NCBI GenBank assembly: GCA_963791575.1
Contig: CAWBSY010000002.1
Coordinates: 248,001 to 312,000 of the forward strand
Direction of reading: 5' to 3'
Source: JAOAPG01 sp963791575
GTDB lineage: Bacteria > Acidobacteriota > Terriglobia > Terriglobales > Acidobacteriaceae
Length of the DNA: 64,000 bases
Shown: piece by piece, positions 42,496-52,614 of the stretch
How the letters are laid out: every line of letters starts with the position of its first letter
How positions within the stretch are numbered: the stretch's first letter is position 1
The notes under the pieces: model-generated
What the model was told of the DNA's origin: nothing
Databases searched by the model: none
The model's input: the letters and a program-made list of their open reading frames with translations, nothing else
Translations under genes and position numbers: made by a program

Positions 42496-45099
42496 CTAAA
42501 ACTTGAATTGAAGGTCCAGTTGCATTCTGCGTGCGGGCTGAGCGGCAACGGCGCGTCCGAAAAACGGTGATGTAATCACTCCTACATATGTCACATCGTT
42601 CTCATGATTCAGTACATTGAAGGAATTGAGAGCGACGGTGAGCGTCTTAGGTTCTTTCGCGGATTTCGAAAACGCGAAGTCGTGCCCAATGTTCAAATCA
42701 AGTCCAATAAGACCTGGCCCGGGCATCGAGTTTCGCGATATGTCCGCAGGACGATCATTCACGATTCCATCGTGGTTATTGTCGCTTCCGGTTGTTACAT
42801 TCACAGGTTTGCCGGAGTAGACAGATAGAGCCACACCAAACGTAAAGTACTTTTGCACGGGTACTGATCCCAGCAGGTCTAATTTTTGTCTGCGATCATT
42901 GTCGGACAGTGCCCAATCGGCAGTTGGATCGTAGCTGTTGGCCGGGAAATACGTAATGCCACTTGTATTGTTGTAGGTTTTGCTGAGAGTGTACTGTACT
43001 TGGCCGGTGAAGAATCTGCTTGGCTTGCCGCGAAATATCAGTTCGAGTCCATTACTCTTTTGGTAGCCATCCGACTGGATATCGCGTTCCTGGCCAATTG
43101 ATGGATTTGGGCGGATGCCGCTACCATTTATCGGCGCATTGGTGTCCAACGAGCGGAATAAATCGATTCCGCGAGATCCCACGTAGCTGGCGCTGAAAGT
43201 GCTCTTTTCCGTGATCTGTTGTTCAACGCCGATACTGTATTGAACGGTATAGGGAATGCGAGTTCGCGGGTCTAAAACGACGACGCTCGTCGGCACAGTA
43301 GATATCTCGGCAGGCGTAATTGGATAACTAGGACTCTCTACAATATAGCGGAATAGATTTACGCCATTTAACAGCAACAGGTCGGCAATTGGCGCCGGTC
43401 CAGAGCGATCGTAAAAAATACCGGCGCCTCCGCGGATGACGGTTTTGCTATTTTTGCCCGGAGCATAGGCAAAGCCGATTCGTGGGGCAATGTTGTTGGA
43501 ATCGTCGTGAAAGTAATTTTGCCAATAATATCGGACGCCGGCATAAATTGAAAAGTTTCGACTGACCTTCACATTGTCTTCGAAGAATCCCGCAAGCGTT
43601 CTTTCGAGGAACACAACGTGTCCTTGTCCACGTTGCAGCAAGTAAGTAGAGGGTTGATTAGCGGCAAAACTGGAAAGACTTCCGAAAGTATAGGTTCCGC
43701 TGCGATTTGTAAAATCGTCGAAGCCCCGGCGGCTGATGTCCGGGACATCGATTCCGAAGCTGATCTCGTGCCTGCCGCTTGCGTAGGTGAGAAGATCGCT
43801 TCCGTCGAAGTGGTACTCCGTGCGCCTCGAATCAACCTGAGCTCCGCCACCGGTGAACGCGCCTGAGACCGTTATCTGCGGCGCAGAATTCACGCTGGTT
43901 GTTGGTCTGTCATAGTGCCCGACAAGAAATCGCAACTGGTTGATCCAATGGGGAGAAATCAGATGCCGATCACTGACATTAATTTCATGCTCCTGAAAGT
44001 TCTGGTCATAACCAGCGCTGGGGAGGACGGTCCCACCGACACCTTGATTTACCACAGTGCGTCTTTCGTACGAATAGCCGATCCAGAACTGATCGCCATT
44101 CGCAAAGTCATGGAAAACTCTTCCTGAGCCAAAAAAGTGGCGAGTGGGATTCGCAACACTTTCATTGATCAATCCGTTAAGGCCATCTGCTTGGACGATA
44201 GCCTGCTGGTCTTCTTGATCCTCGTCGAGTGATAACAAGAATGTAGTGTCTTTGCTGTGACCCACTGGGCCCGTGACCGATCCTTCAAAGTAGCGTCGTT
44301 GCTCCGGAGGTTTTACTGTCGCGAACGTGTTGCGAGCATCGAAAACGGAGTCACGGAAAAGAAAATTGATCGAACCATGGTATTGCGGTGTACCGCCTTT
44401 GGTGATGATTTCAAGCCGGGCGCGGCCTGGACGCGAAAACCTGGCCGAGTAAGGATTCTGATTAATCTTCACCTGCTGTACTGCAGACGCCGTAACTCCC
44501 GGGCCGTTCGCCTCAACACCGTTTACGACCAGGGTGATTCCGTTTGTTCCGGTGGCGTCCTCGTTGAGGAAACGAGACATTGTTGCGATATAGTCCTGAT
44601 CGAAAAGCGGGACACGGTCGAGTGCACTGCGATCAATGACATTTGCATTTTGATTTTCAGTGGCATCGGTACTAATGATTGGAACCGATTCGCCTCCGAC
44701 AGTCACGACCTCGTTACTGGTTTCAATAGCCATTACAAAACGAATCGGCTCGCGCTGTTTTGCGTCCAGCGTCAATGCGATCTGCGCGTCACGAAATCCG
44801 TCAGCGTGGACCTTCAGGTCGTAATTGCCCAATGCTAATTTGTCGAGATGAAAGCTTCCGTTGTTGTCGGTGGAGATCTCGGTGATGAGCTGGCCCTTTT
44901 GAATGAGATCCACTCTTGCCCCAGCAATGGCAGCTCCTGAAGGATCGACCACGATACCGCTGATGACCTGTGAACTTGTTGCCGTCGATTGTGCTAAGAG
45001 CGGATGGTCTATCAGGAAACTGATGAGCACGGGAAGAAGGAAAACAAATCTTACTCGCCAGGCAGCCCGCATAAATGGTCGCAATCGAATCTTTCTCAT
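42496..45099 (-). CDS. TonB-dependent receptor with carboxypeptidase-regulatory domain (Oar-like)
   Basis: An 867-residue outer-membrane receptor. An N-terminal signal peptide (FVFLLPVLISFLIDHPLLAQ) is followed by a carboxypeptidase regulatory-like beta domain (ISGIVVDPSGAAIAGARVDL through YDLKVHADGF), a plug-like region (VPLFDQDYIATMSRFL, GPGVTASAVQQVKINQN), and a beta barrel ending in an aromatic QLDLQFKF, as outer-membrane barrels require. In acidobacteria such proteins are numerous and take up large substrates such as glycans; the ligand here is unknown. 45261-45290 holds direct repeats that may regulate it, and the winged-helix/TPR protein is encoded immediately upstream. Confidence 0.93.
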   Translation of the reverse strand: MRKIRLRPFMRAAWRVRFVFLLPVLISFLIDHPLLAQSTATSSQVISGIVVDPSGAAIAGARVDLIQKGQLITEISTDNNGSFHLDKLALGNYDLKVHADGFRDAQIALTLDAKQREPIRFVMAIETSNEVVTVGGESVPIISTDATENQNANVIDRSALDRVPLFDQDYIATMSRFLNEDATGTNGITLVVNGVEANGPGVTASAVQQVKINQNPYSARFSRPGRARLEIITKGGTPQYHGSINFLFRDSVFDARNTFATVKPPEQRRYFEGSVTGPVGHSKDTTFLLSLDEDQEDQQAIVQADGLNGLINESVANPTRHFFGSGRVFHDFANGDQFWIGYSYERRTVVNQGVGGTVLPSAGYDQNFQEHEINVSDRHLISPHWINQLRFLVGHYDRPTTSVNSAPQITVSGAFTGGGAQVDSRRTEYHFDGSDLLTYASGRHEISFGIDVPDISRRGFDDFTNRSGTYTFGSLSSFAANQPSTYLLQRGQGHVVFLERTLAGFFEDNVKVSRNFSIYAGVRYYWQNYFHDDSNNIAPRIGFAYAPGKNSKTVIRGGAGIFYDRSGPAPIADLLLLNGVNLFRYIVESPSYPITPAEISTVPTSVVVLDPRTRIPYTVQYSIGVEQQITEKSTFSASYVGSRGIDLFRSLDTNAPINGSGIRPNPSIGQERDIQSDGYQKSNGLELIFRGKPSRFFTGQVQYTLSKTYNNTSGITYFPANSYDPTADWALSDNDRRQKLDLLGSVPVQKYFTFGVALSVYSGKPVNVTTGSDNNHDGIVNDRPADISRNSMPGPGLIGLDLNIGHDFAFSKSAKEPKTLTVALNSFNVLNHENDVTYVGVITSPFFGRAVAAQPARRMQLDLQFKF

Positions 45100-45260
45100 G
45101 CTTCAACCCATGAAGCATTTCTTCGAAACCTGAACCTCGATCCGTTCCTGAGGCTTCTGCTCGAAAACAATCTTCGCGAGAAACACCTTAAAAAAGACTG
45201 AAGTGGAAGGGAGTTTGCAAATAGGTGGTTTATCCGGATTTGGGCGAGGGCTGAGGCCAA

Positions 45261-45290
45261 TTAAGAATGATTTAAGAATGACTTAAGGAG
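45261..45290 (-). promoter_or_regulatory. 11-bp direct repeats upstream of the TonB receptor
   Basis: On the plus strand, TTAAGAATGAT at 45261-45271 is followed at 45272 by TTAAGAATGAC and at 45283 by TTAAGGAG. Tandem repeats with 11-base spacing are the classical binding pattern of OmpR/PhoB-type winged helices. The site lies 162 bases before the TonB receptor start and only 15 bases after the stop of the winged-helix/TPR gene, so its own regulator is the natural candidate. Confidence 0.5.
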
Positions 45291-45304
45291 TATTAGTGCG
45301 AAGG

Positions 45305-47287
45305 TCAGCTAGGGAAGTTTAATTTCTGCCGCAGAATTACAAAACGAGGATCGGAACGTAGGTCGTCGAGCTCTGGTTCTACTTTCAGAAATACGAGACC
45401 GTTGGAACGATCGGCGTAAGCTTTTTCCAGCCAGTCCATTGCTTTTTCACGTTCCCCCAGCCCCACATAAACGACCGCAAAATAATAGGGGGAGACGTAC
45501 TGCTTCTTCGATTCCGAGACTAGATCGGCGAGAAGCTTCTCCGCCTCCACTCTGTTGCCCGAGCGTGCATAGACGTTAGCCAGGGCGGAAACCATTAGCG
45601 GCGTTCCATGGGACAAATCTACCGCTTTGCGCAACTCTGGAATGGCGAGACCAAAATCTCCCTTTTGCGAGTAGGAAAGGCCGAGCACTAGGTGAGGGAG
45701 TTCATAAGATGGATCCATCTCTAACGTGTTTCGAAGCTGCTGGATGGCTCGATCGTATTGCCGTGCCATATAGAGCCGCCACCCCAAGCTGAAATTGATC
45801 GGGATTGAGAGAGGATCAAGTGATCGGGCCTTATTGATCTGCTCGAAACTGTCTTCTGACGTCCCCATCGCCATTAGGTAGAGCGAATACCGCTGGTAGG
45901 CCGTTGCATAGCTGGGATTATGCTGCAGGGATTTGCCGAAACCTTCAGCAGCGCCCGACCAATCCCAATCGTAATTGAACTTCACCGTGGCTAAAGACGT
46001 TTCTGCTTCCGCTAATGTGGGGTCGATTTCGAGAGCGCGTAGAGCGGCAGCTCTTGCTTTCGGAGCCGCTTCGGCCGCGGGCATGGTTCCGAAGATCTCA
46101 GCGCTGATGATCGCGTAGCAATCAGAAAGTCCGGCATAAGCGAGCGCGTAGTGTGGATCCTGACGAGTGGCTTGCTCAAAGTAACCGATTGCCTTGATTA
46201 AGTTTTCGTCAGATCTTTTGTTCCAGTAGTAACGTCCCTTGAGATAATTTTCGTAAGCCTCGGGAGCGATCGCCGGGGTTTTGGCCAGCCTCTCTTGATC
46301 CTCGGGCGTGAGATTAATGCGGATCTCGTTCACGATGGCGGAAGACACGCGGTTTTGCAAGGCGAGTACGTCTTCCATTTGGCTTTCATAAGTATCGGCC
46401 CAGAGATGACGATCCGTAGACACCTGCACCAGTTCCGCGGTAATCCTAACGCGATTCCCCACACGCAGGACTGTGCCTTCTACCACAGCATCGACGTTGA
46501 GCTCGCTGGCGATCTGGGACAGAGTTTTGTGCGTTCCCTTGTACGCCATCGTCGTCGAGCGAGAAATTACCCGCAGCGAACGGATCTTGGCCAGATTCGC
46601 GATCAGGTCGTCAGTCATGCCATCCGCAAAGTAGTCCTGGTCTTTGTCGCCAGAAAGGTTCTCGAGCGGCATCACGACCAATGACTTATTCCGTATCTGA
46701 GTGGTCTTGCTGGCGGCAATGGGGTGGCTGTAGCGAATTAAGACCGTGCCAAGCACAATGGTTCCGACCAGTGCCGCTAAAGTAAGGATGGCGATGCGGT
46801 TTACAGGAAGCTTTTCCCTAAGCTCCTGTCTGGGGGAGGAACTCTCCACCACATTCAGACTGATCGTCGTCTCGGGTGTGTCTCGTATCACGACGGCGAG
46901 AGGGGTGTCACTCTTTTCGGGTTGGCTAGGTCTTGCCGCGGGGAAAAATGACTCTTCAACCTGAGAAATAAAACGGTAGCCACGCCGGGGTACTGTTTCT
47001 ACGAATCGCGGATTTTCCGAAGAATCGCCGAGGACCTCACGCAGCCGCATCACCGCATTGTTCAGTCCGTGATCAAAATCAACAAACGTGTCCCCCGACC
47101 AAAGGCGATTACGCAATTCATCCCGCGTGACGATTTCGCCCGGCGTCTCGAGAAGGACAGCCAATACCTGGAAAGGTTGTTCCGGAAGCTTGAGTCGCAG
47201 ACCGTGCTTGCGCAGCTCGCAAGCCTTCAGATCCACTTCGAAGACACCGAAACGCAAAATTCTCGCGGCAGCAGCAGGGGTGCCCAT
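45305..47287 (-). CDS. Membrane-anchored winged-helix regulator with TPR repeats (CadC-like)
   Basis: A 660-residue protein common in acidobacteria. Residues ~10-105 are an OmpR-type DNA-binding domain (FGVFEVDLKACELRKHG, FDHGLNNAVMRLREVLGD, ETVPRRGYRFI). A transmembrane segment (AILTLAALVGTIVLGTVLI) near residue 175 is followed by a FlgO/TolB-like part (SLVVMPLENLSGDKDQDYFADG, ELNVDAVVEGTVLR) and then TPR repeats (ALAYAGLSDCYAI, ELPHLVLGLSYSQKG). So it likely binds DNA inside and senses something in the periplasm. It is just upstream of the TonB receptor and divergent to a second one (47517), so it probably controls one or both. Confidence 0.92.
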   Translation of the reverse strand: MGTPAAAARILRFGVFEVDLKACELRKHGLRLKLPEQPFQVLAVLLETPGEIVTRDELRNRLWSGDTFVDFDHGLNNAVMRLREVLGDSSENPRFVETVPRRGYRFISQVEESFFPAARPSQPEKSDTPLAVVIRDTPETTISLNVVESSSPRQELREKLPVNRIAILTLAALVGTIVLGTVLIRYSHPIAASKTTQIRNKSLVVMPLENLSGDKDQDYFADGMTDDLIANLAKIRSLRVISRSTTMAYKGTHKTLSQIASELNVDAVVEGTVLRVGNRVRITAELVQVSTDRHLWADTYESQMEDVLALQNRVSSAIVNEIRINLTPEDQERLAKTPAIAPEAYENYLKGRYYWNKRSDENLIKAIGYFEQATRQDPHYALAYAGLSDCYAIISAEIFGTMPAAEAAPKARAAALRALEIDPTLAEAETSLATVKFNYDWDWSGAAEGFGKSLQHNPSYATAYQRYSLYLMAMGTSEDSFEQINKARSLDPLSIPINFSLGWRLYMARQYDRAIQQLRNTLEMDPSYELPHLVLGLSYSQKGDFGLAIPELRKAVDLSHGTPLMVSALANVYARSGNRVEAEKLLADLVSESKKQYVSPYYFAVVYVGLGEREKAMDWLEKAYADRSNGLVFLKVEPELDDLRSDPRFVILRQKLNFPS

Positions 47288-47516
47288 GGACCTTTGTGAC
47301 TCCGGCAGGGAGTATAGCTTGATTGAATAGCATTCTTCAAATCGGAGAGCGACGGCGGCATCTTCATTGTTATCAGTAAGAAGCCCGTGGATATAGAAAT
47401 GTCCACGATGGGAGAACTGGAGTATTGCGCTGCGAGGACTATCTCCTGCAAATTAGTCGATATACCCGGCACGTAATCACTTCCAGAAAAACATAAAGAA
47501 GAAAACGAGGGGCAAG

Positions 47517-50500
47517 ATGACGATTCAAAAGAGAATCAAAGCAGCGGCTGGTCTGGTGACGTGTGTAATGTTTGCGTTGTGCCTGATTGTTTTTTGGTCC
47601 GCACCGCTTGCCGCGCAAGTGGCTGGTGCCACTCTTTCCGGATTGGTCACAGATTCTTCGGGAGCTTCGATCCCAAATGCGAATGTCGGCATTAAGAACG
47701 TAGGAACGGGCGAAGTTCGTGAAGTGTCCTCCGATGGCCAAGGTTTATATTCAGCTCCGAACCTCCTGCCAGGATCGTACGAAGTTTCCGCCTCAGCAGC
47801 CGGATTTACCAAGGTAGTCCAAAAAGGCATCACCCTTACTGTCGGTGGCCAGCAATCTTTAAATATCAGCTTGAAACCCGGCAATGTGACTGACGTGATA
47901 GAGGTTACCGGTCAACAGCCGGATGTTCAGACCACCTCATCGGCGATCAGTTCGACCGTCGATTCCAGGACAGTTCGCGAACTTCCCCTGAATGGACGCG
48001 ACTGGACGAGTCTGGCGACTCTCGAACCAGGAGTCATCAATATTCCCAATCAGGCCACGACATCTTTCAACGCGAACAAAGGCAATCGAGGGTTTGGAAA
48101 CCAGCTTACTGACTCAGGTCACCGTCCGAATGAGAACAGCTATCGCATGAACGGTATGTCGATTAACGACTATACGAATGCGGCACCCGGAGGCGCCACG
48201 GGGTTGAACTTGGGAGTTGATGCGGTACAGGAATTTTCGGTGATCACAACTGGATATACGGCGGAATATGGACGAACTTCGGGCGCAGTCATTAACGCAA
48301 TCACCAAGTCCGGCACCAACCAAATCCACGGCACTGGATTCTTCTTTGATCGGGATAGCATTTTCGATGCTCGAAACTATTTTGACGGAGCGAAAATTGC
48401 TCCTTTCCGCCGCATCCAGTTTGGCGGTTCCGCAGGTGGTCCGATCATTAAAGACAGAACCTTCATCTTCGGTTCTTTTGAAGGATTTCGCCAAAGCCAG
48501 TCGGCGTCAGGAACTGTTAACGTGCCGGACGCCGCTTCTCGCGCTCAAGCTGTACCGGCAATTCAACCTTATCTCGCATTGTGGCCTATCGCGCCGGCGG
48601 GTTCGCCGGATTCGGGCGGGATCCAGACGTTCAATAGAAACGTTGCAACCATCGCCAATGAAAACAATGTAATAACCAGGCTCGATCATAAGATCTCAAG
48701 CATTGACAATCTGAACGCTAGCTACTTCTTTGATTCGGGTCCGCAGTCTCAAGCAGATCCATTAGGAAACACAGTGCATCAGGTTTTCTCCCGGAGGCAG
48801 ATGGGGAGTTTCGAAGAGACTCACATCTTCAGCCCCCAACTGCTGAACACTGTCCGTGTCGGTCTGAATCGCGCTTTCGGCAAAATCAATGATCCAGTGT
48901 CGGGCGACGCTGTTGCCAAGGACGCAGCACTCGCAATTGCGCCCGGTTCAACCGCGCCTCCACAAATTCCGGTCGCCGGGCTAACCCCCGCCTTCGGACT
49001 TGGGGGCTTCAATCGCTTCACGCATGCGTGGAATTCGCTGCAAGCTGACGATGATGCCTTTCTGACGAAGGGGGCTCACGCCATCAAATTTGGTTTCGCG
49101 TTCGAGTACATGCAGTACAACGTGCTCGAACAGCTAAGTCCCAACGGCAGAATGAACGGCTATACGCTGTCCGATTTCCTGAGCAATGCACCACATCAAC
49201 TCAACGCTCTGGCTCCCGGTGGATCGCATGAAGTGGGATTGCGGGAAAAGCTTTTCGCCGGATACATACAGGATGACTGGCGCGTCCGTCCTAATTTCAC
49301 AGTGAATATGGGTCTGCGCTACGAAATGACAACTAAGCCTACGGATGCAAACACCATCCCAGGGTACACAGTGAACGGGTACAGTGTCGCAAGGGCAGGT
49401 TTTCAGGAAATTATTAGCCTGTCGAACTGTCAATCGAGTCCCACCGCATGCGGTCCGGTCGGCGTAAATAGCCCGCTCTTGACAAATCCAACTACCAAGA
49501 ATTTCGAACCTCGTATCGGATTGGAATGGGATCCGTTTAAAGATGGGAAAACGGCTGTGCGTGCCGGCTTTGGGATGTTCGATGTGCTTCCACTGCCTTA
49601 CGAGTTTGGGCTGAACACGGCAGCTACAGCGCCATTCCAGATCATCGGAGCGGACAAGACTGCGCTGCTTGGAACTGGCGTAGCAGACCCGAACATCAGC
49701 TTCAATGAACAGAAAATCCGAAACCGTTTTATTGATGCTTATCCCAAGCGTGCTCTGGTGATGAATTGGAACTTCAATATTCAACGAGAACTGGCACGGG
49801 GTTACACACTGTTGCTTGGTTATGTCGGCTCTCGCTCTGTGCATCTTTCTGCGGCTGCTGACGACATCAACCTGGTGCAACCCACGGCTGTCCCCGGCGT
49901 TGGACTGGTGTTTCCGCTGGCGGGAACGCGCATAGATTCTAATTGGGGTGGTGGTGCTGGAATTCGTCCCGTGCTTTACGACGGAGCATCCTCTTACAAC
50001 TCCTTCCAGTCGCAGTTGAAAAAAACTTTTAGCCAGGGGGTTCAAGGCCAAGTGTCCTACACGTTTGGTAAGTGCAGGGACTTGAGCTCGGCTCCAGTTA
50101 CCGGCGATAGCTATCTGAACTCGATTGCCGTCCCTTTAATGTTGATTAAATCAGCCAGGCTAGGCGCTTGTGATTTCGATGTGCGCCACGTGGCTTCCGG
50201 AACACTCATGTGGGATCTTCCATCAATGAAGAATTCCAATCGATTCGTCTCTACATTAACCGGTGGTTGGGAACTGGGCACCATCGTCACTGCGACCAGC
50301 GGCGCTCCCTTCACCGTCACGGTCGGTGGCGGCGACGATCCCTTGGGCACCGGGTTTAATGGCGATTTCTCGATGGATTTTGCCAGTCTAATTCCAGGAT
50401 GTAATCCAATTCATGGAGGATTGAACTACCTGAACACAAACTGCTTTACTCCTCCGACAGCACCTGCCTCTTTTACGGGTTGCGCACCGAACTCGTTCCC

Positions 50501-50840
50501 TGCATCCCCTGTACCTCCGCCCTCAGGTACGCAATTCTGCTCGAACCTTTTGGGCAATACCAGCCGCAATCGCTTCTACGGGCCCGGTCTTGCCACGGTG
50601 GATTTTTCGGTGTTCAAGAATACGCACATTCCAAGCATCTCCGAAACCTTCAACCTCCAGTTTCGAGCCGAGTTTTTCAATGTCCTGAATCACACAAACT
50701 TCCTTTCTCCGGGTTTCTTGAACACCTTCGGCCAAAACAACTCGGTCTACGATTCCGATGGCAGTTCGTTGAAAACAGCTTTGAATCAGACTTCAACCAC
50801 TTCGCGCCAGATTCAGCTAGGGCTGAAATTGATTTTCTAG
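47517..50840 (+). CDS. TonB-dependent receptor, Oar-like
   Basis: An 1107-residue outer-membrane receptor. It has a signal peptide (LVTCVMFALCLIVFWSAPLAA), a carboxypeptidase regulatory-like domain (ATLSGLVTDSSGASIPNANV through YEVSASAAGF), the plug region beginning VRELPLNGRDWTSLATL and TAEYGRTSGAVINAITKSGT, and a barrel ending QLGLKLIF. The N-terminal arrangement is typical of Oar-like receptors. GAGGGG precedes ATG 47517. The MFS transporter at 50928 follows after 87 bases, so the two likely act in series: outer-membrane uptake, then inner-membrane import. Confidence 0.95.
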   Translation: MTIQKRIKAAAGLVTCVMFALCLIVFWSAPLAAQVAGATLSGLVTDSSGASIPNANVGIKNVGTGEVREVSSDGQGLYSAPNLLPGSYEVSASAAGFTKVVQKGITLTVGGQQSLNISLKPGNVTDVIEVTGQQPDVQTTSSAISSTVDSRTVRELPLNGRDWTSLATLEPGVINIPNQATTSFNANKGNRGFGNQLTDSGHRPNENSYRMNGMSINDYTNAAPGGATGLNLGVDAVQEFSVITTGYTAEYGRTSGAVINAITKSGTNQIHGTGFFFDRDSIFDARNYFDGAKIAPFRRIQFGGSAGGPIIKDRTFIFGSFEGFRQSQSASGTVNVPDAASRAQAVPAIQPYLALWPIAPAGSPDSGGIQTFNRNVATIANENNVITRLDHKISSIDNLNASYFFDSGPQSQADPLGNTVHQVFSRRQMGSFEETHIFSPQLLNTVRVGLNRAFGKINDPVSGDAVAKDAALAIAPGSTAPPQIPVAGLTPAFGLGGFNRFTHAWNSLQADDDAFLTKGAHAIKFGFAFEYMQYNVLEQLSPNGRMNGYTLSDFLSNAPHQLNALAPGGSHEVGLREKLFAGYIQDDWRVRPNFTVNMGLRYEMTTKPTDANTIPGYTVNGYSVARAGFQEIISLSNCQSSPTACGPVGVNSPLLTNPTTKNFEPRIGLEWDPFKDGKTAVRAGFGMFDVLPLPYEFGLNTAATAPFQIIGADKTALLGTGVADPNISFNEQKIRNRFIDAYPKRALVMNWNFNIQRELARGYTLLLGYVGSRSVHLSAAADDINLVQPTAVPGVGLVFPLAGTRIDSNWGGGAGIRPVLYDGASSYNSFQSQLKKTFSQGVQGQVSYTFGKCRDLSSAPVTGDSYLNSIAVPLMLIKSARLGACDFDVRHVASGTLMWDLPSMKNSNRFVSTLTGGWELGTIVTATSGAPFTVTVGGGDDPLGTGFNGDFSMDFASLIPGCNPIHGGLNYLNTNCFTPPTAPASFTGCAPNSFPASPVPPPSGTQFCSNLLGNTSRNRFYGPGLATVDFSVFKNTHIPSISETFNLQFRAEFFNVLNHTNFLSPGFLNTFGQNNSVYDSDGSSLKTALNQTSTTSRQIQLGLKLIF

Positions 50841-50927
50841 CGGCCCGACACGGGAGGCTCAGATACCGGGCCTCCCGTCCCCAACTCCAGCACTGGCACG
50901 ACCAATCGGCAGAAACAAAGGACTCAA

Positions 50928-52283
50928 GTGGAAACGAAGAACGGGGTCTACCAGGAACGAACTCACGCAGATGGTGGAGTTCAACTCGCTGCCCCGACAC
51001 GAGTCCGTTGGCTTGTGATGGGAATCGTCATGGCAATCATGGCGGTCACAGCGCTGAATCGGCTTAATTTGAGCATTGCAGGAAAGTATATTGAAGAAGA
51101 ATTTTCTTTCAGTACGATTTCCATGGGGCTGGTGTTCAGCTCGTTTCTTTGGGGATACGGACTATTTCAAATTCCCTGGGGATATATTTGCGATCGCATC
51201 GGTCCGCGACGAACTCTAACCGCTTCCATCTTTTGTTTCGCGGTGGGATCCGGCGCAATGGTCTTCGCGCCAAAATTCGCGGCAGCAACGGGCATCAGCG
51301 CACTCGCAGTTTTTCGGGTTGTTCGCTTTCTTACAGGCATCGGCGAGGCAGCGGTTTCTTCCAATGTAACGCGCGTGATTGCGTCCTGGACCGCGCTTCG
51401 AGAACGCGGATTCGCCAGTGGCTTGCAGGTGTGTGGTCTCGGCCTGGGCGGAACTCTCACTCCTATAGCAATTGCTTGGACCATGGTTCATTGGGGCTGG
51501 CGTGTCTCGTTCGCCATCTCGGCAGCGCTCGCTTTTGTGGTTGTCGCGGTCTGGCACTGGTACGCAACTGACTGGCCAGAAGAAAATCCGAAGGTAAACC
51601 GGCAAGAGCTTCAGATCATCCACCCGGCTTCCCGCGAAGGGAACCCACCTCGGTTGCAGCAAGCTGCACCAAAGGTTCCGTGGATCAAAATGCTCACGAG
51701 TGTGTCGGTGTGGGGGTTGATCCTAGGCTATGGCTTTCAGGGCTATGCCTTTTACGTTTATTACAACTGGTTTTATTTCTACGCTGTTAGGGTTCGAGGA
51801 TTGGACATCATGCACGCCGCGGCCTGGACCTCGGCGCCGTTCTTTGCAATGGCATTGTTGTCGCCGGTGGGCGGATGGTTTTCAGACCGCGTAGCCCGAG
51901 TTTCAGATCGCCGTAAGGGACGCCTTGCAGCGGTATGGGTTGGCATGGGAATTGCAGCTGTGCTGTTGTATACCGGGAATCATCTCAGTCTGACAGTAAT
52001 AGCATTGCCCATGATAGCGCTTGCCGCGGGATTCACCATGTTTGCTGCTTCCAATTTCTGGGCCGCCTGTATTGATCTGGCTCCTGGATATTCTGCCTCA
52101 CTCTCGGCGTTGATGAACACCGTCGGCAGCCTGGGCGGCGTTATCTCGTCTATCGCGACTGCGTCGATCGCAGTCCATCAAGGCTGGAGCCGGGCACTCG
52201 ATATGGCAGTGCTGGTGACGATTGGCTCGGGCGTGCTCTTCACCGTGGTGGATGTGAACCACAGTGTAGAAGAAGCAAGATGA
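50928..52283 (+). CDS. MFS transporter, anion:cation symporter (ACS) type
   Basis: A 451-residue twelve-span permease of the major facilitator superfamily. The ACS family signature is seen as NRLNLSIAGKYIEEEFSFS and the loop 2-3 GYICDRIGPRRTL; SSFLWGYGLFQIPWG is characteristic. ACS members import organic anions such as hexuronates and galactonate by proton symport. GTG 50928 is preceded by AAAGGA. Coexpressed with the TonB receptor at 47517, suggesting uptake of a sugar acid or similar anion; exact substrate unknown. Confidence 0.92.
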   Translation: METKNGVYQERTHADGGVQLAAPTRVRWLVMGIVMAIMAVTALNRLNLSIAGKYIEEEFSFSTISMGLVFSSFLWGYGLFQIPWGYICDRIGPRRTLTASIFCFAVGSGAMVFAPKFAAATGISALAVFRVVRFLTGIGEAAVSSNVTRVIASWTALRERGFASGLQVCGLGLGGTLTPIAIAWTMVHWGWRVSFAISAALAFVVVAVWHWYATDWPEENPKVNRQELQIIHPASREGNPPRLQQAAPKVPWIKMLTSVSVWGLILGYGFQGYAFYVYYNWFYFYAVRVRGLDIMHAAAWTSAPFFAMALLSPVGGWFSDRVARVSDRRKGRLAAVWVGMGIAAVLLYTGNHLSLTVIALPMIALAAGFTMFAASNFWAACIDLAPGYSASLSALMNTVGSLGGVISSIATASIAVHQGWSRALDMAVLVTIGSGVLFTVVDVNHSVEEAR

Positions 52284-52614
52284 TCGAGTATTCCCTCCGT
52301 ATCCGGTAGCTTCCCCTCACGAAGGTCTGTTGGCTTAAGAACGGCTCAGTTTGATACACGTAGGATTTTTGCCTCATACTCGTAATTCCCTATCGACCCA
52401 ACATTCAGAATCATCTAATTCTCAAAGGTACACAAGGAGAGTGCCAAAAGTGCTGGCGTAGGGGATAGGGTTAGACGATAATTACCCATAATTGAGGTTT
52501 GCTAAGTAAAGATTAAGGTTGAGTTTAGTACTTAAAGTTTAATGAATTTCCGGACAATTCGCATACGCGCTCTCAATATTGTGCATCTACTCTGGCTCTT
52601 TATAGGAGGAACCA
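52284..52614. other. Intergenic region
   Basis: About 330 bases with no ORF. AT-rich 52490-52545 has TTAAG-like repeats (GATTAAGGTTGAG, ACTTAAAG) that faintly resemble the repeats at 45261, too weak to call. The ribosome binding site AGGAGG for the methyltransferase lies at the 3' end. Confidence 0.4.

Noticed and set aside
45261..45290. Direct repeats considered as a CRISPR or satellite
   Set aside because: Only three 11-base units with no spacers; spacing fits winged-helix binding.
49134..50051. 305-codon minus-strand ORF inside the TonB receptor
   Set aside because: Shadow of a strongly supported receptor gene; no recognisable domain and poor composition.
52490..52545. TTAAG-like repeats before the methyltransferase
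   Set aside because: Spacing and sequence too irregular to link to the 45261 repeats.
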